From the NCBI RefSeq assembly GCF_030813355.1, contig NZ_JAUSUD010000020.1, positions 1 through 64,000 on the forward strand: a DNA stretch of 64,000 bases. The letters are read 5' to 3'. Of this stretch, positions 62,964 through 64,000 are shown piece by piece (position 1 is the stretch's first letter; every line of letters starts with the position of its first letter). The translations under genes were made by a program, and so were the position numbers. This DNA comes from Metabacillus malikii. GTDB taxonomy: Bacteria > Bacillota > Bacilli > Bacillales > Bacillaceae. The notes beneath the pieces were generated by a model. It searched no databases and was not told the DNA's origin. It saw nothing but the letters and a program-made list of their open reading frames with translations.

Positions 62964-64000
62964 TCAATCTTTATCATACATAATCGTATAAATATCCTTT
63001 CTACGGTCCTTTAGTTGATTAACAGTTCCAGATTGCCGTTTTCTTCTTAATATTTCGAGGTCCACATCTCCGATTGCGACCATTTCAATATTTGGATTGC
63101 TTTCAACGACAATTCCATCTCTCGCAAATTCAAAATCTGAAGGTGCAAATATACCTGACTGTGCATATTGGATATCCATATTTTCTGTTTGTGGAAGGTT
63201 TCCAACTGTTCCTGCTATTACGGTGTATATTTGATTTTCAACCGCTCGAGCCTGTGCACAATAGCGTACCCTTAAATAGCTTTGCCTATCTTCAGTACAA
63301 AACGGTGTAAAGATAATTTTTGCCCCTTTATCTGTTGCAATCCTTGCCAACTCAGGGAACTCAATATCATAACATATTTGAATTGCAATTTTTCCACAAT
63401 CTGTATCAAAGACTCGAACTTTATCGCCCCTGCTTATCCCCCACCATTTCCGCTCATTTCGTGTAATGTGTAGTTTATATTGTTTTTCAATTGTTCCATC
63501 ACGTCGAAATAAGTAGGCAATATTATAAATCCTACCTTCTTCTTCTACAACATGAGAACCACCAATGATGTTTACATTGTAACGAACGGCAAGCTCCGTA
63601 AATAATTCAATATACTCTTCTGTATATTCTGTTAAGCGTTGAATTGCTTTACTAGGTGATGTTTCTCGGTGGAAAGACATTAATTGTGTTGTAAAGATTT
63701 CAGGAAAGACTGCAAAATCCGACCCTGCATCAGAGGCAACATCTGTATAATATTCTACTTGCTTTGCAAACTCTTCAAATGAGTTAATTTGCTTCATCAT
63801 ATATTGAACAACACATATACGAACTGGGTGTGATGTTTTATAGAACCTTTTTGTATTTGGCTGGTAATCAACATTGTTCCATTCCATCAATGTTGCATAT
63901 TGATAAGATGCTAAATCATCCGATAAATAATTAGGGTTAATCCTCATTAATGTAAATTCATTTAATAATTGAAACGAAAGGACAGGGTCATAAATTTTGT
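62964..64000 (-). CDS. GNAT-nitrilase fusion (carbon-nitrogen hydrolase), 5' end beyond window
   Basis: The visible part contains a full nitrilase domain with the Glu-Lys-Cys triad: FPEIF, KQYKLHIT and QICYDIEFPE. The frame stays open to the right edge, where it encodes IYDPVLSFQLLNEF, resembling the end of a GNAT acetyltransferase domain. The product is therefore probably a YhcX-like bifunctional protein, not a stand-alone nitrilase starting at the ATG at 63947. The substrate is unknown; the hydrolase should act on an amide or nitrile-like carbon-nitrogen bond. Confidence 0.85.
   Translation of the reverse strand, partial: KIYDPVLSFQLLNEFTLMRINPNYLSDDLASYQYATLMEWNNVDYQPNTKRFYKTSHPVRICVVQYMMKQINSFEEFAKQVEYYTDVASDAGSDFAVFPEIFTTQLMSFHRETSPSKAIQRLTEYTEEYIELFTELAVRYNVNIIGGSHVVEEEGRIYNIAYLFRRDGTIEKQYKLHITRNERKWWGISRGDKVRVFDTDCGKIAIQICYDIEFPELARIATDKGAKIIFTPFCTEDRQSYLRVRYCAQARAVENQIYTVIAGTVGNLPQTENMDIQYAQSGIFAPSDFEFARDGIVVESNPNIEMVAIGDVDLEILRRKRQSGTVNQLKDRRKDIYTIMYDKD

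Noticed and set aside
1-64000. CRISPR arrays, prophage or plasmid-type defence genes
   Set aside because: No regular short repeats with unique spacers, no cas genes, integrase or phage structural genes were seen; the window is mostly conserved chromosomal backbone.

Overview
The window is low-GC Gram-positive DNA from an endospore-forming member of the Bacillaceae. The gene order largely matches the Bacillus subtilis yhaA-ecsCBA-hit-serC-trpP-yhaH-scoC-yhaI-prsA-yhaLMNO-yhaPQ-yhzC-hemZ-yheAB-yheCD block. Spore genes are present: an alpha/beta SASP, spoVR with a sigma-E-type promoter, YheC/YheD-type ATP-grasp proteins and YjcZ-like miniproteins. I cannot name the species.

Layout. 1-0.5 kb: the 5' end of a 16S rRNA gene on the minus strand with leader and tandem promoters. 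0.5-5.2 kb: an HNH protein, YhaA and the EcsABC operon. 5.3-5.9 kb: a repeat-rich stretch ending in a plus-strand terminator, read here as a candidate structured RNA. 6-14 kb: hit, serC, TRAP-regulated trpP, yhaH, scoC, yhaI, small membrane proteins and prsA. 14-25 kb: RNA and DNA metabolism (yhaM, yhaN, yhaO), an ABC exporter (yhaQP) and hemZ. 25-30 kb: membrane and hydrolase genes, then yheA and yheB. 30-35.5 kb: four YheD/YheC-type ATP-grasp genes in tandem. 36-40 kb: a PucR-type regulator, the sugar-ABC ATPase MsmX/UgpC, a tRNA-Gln-like element and the SASP gene. 40-49 kb: sigma-D-type hemAT, nhaC, and the class I ribonucleotide reductase genes nrdA and nrdB behind two NrdR boxes and a B12 riboswitch. 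49-64 kb: a TipA-like regulator, DedA, YitT, spoVR, the nitric-oxide pair hmp/nsrR, a carboxypeptidase with a frameshifted signal peptide, pgcA, and a GNAT-nitrilase gene that runs off the window.

How genes work together. EcsAB and PrsA both serve protein secretion, and ScoC, lying between them, is a transition-state regulator of exoprotease genes. YhaO and YhaN form an Mre11/SbcC-like nuclease pair. NsrR next to hmp, with a matching operator, is a nitric-oxide response unit. NrdR boxes and a cobalamin riboswitch in series suggest that a B12-dependent reductase exists elsewhere in the genome.

Intergenic space is colonised by three dispersed repeat families. Family A is a roughly 130-bp palindrome, family B a roughly 140-bp hairpin element, and family C a 25-mer. 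In three places B sits inside A at the same point. Between nrdA and nrdB the repeats are nested several layers deep. The observations I rate highest are the tRNA-Gln-like element in the SASP leader and the duplicated structured locus between ecsA and hit.
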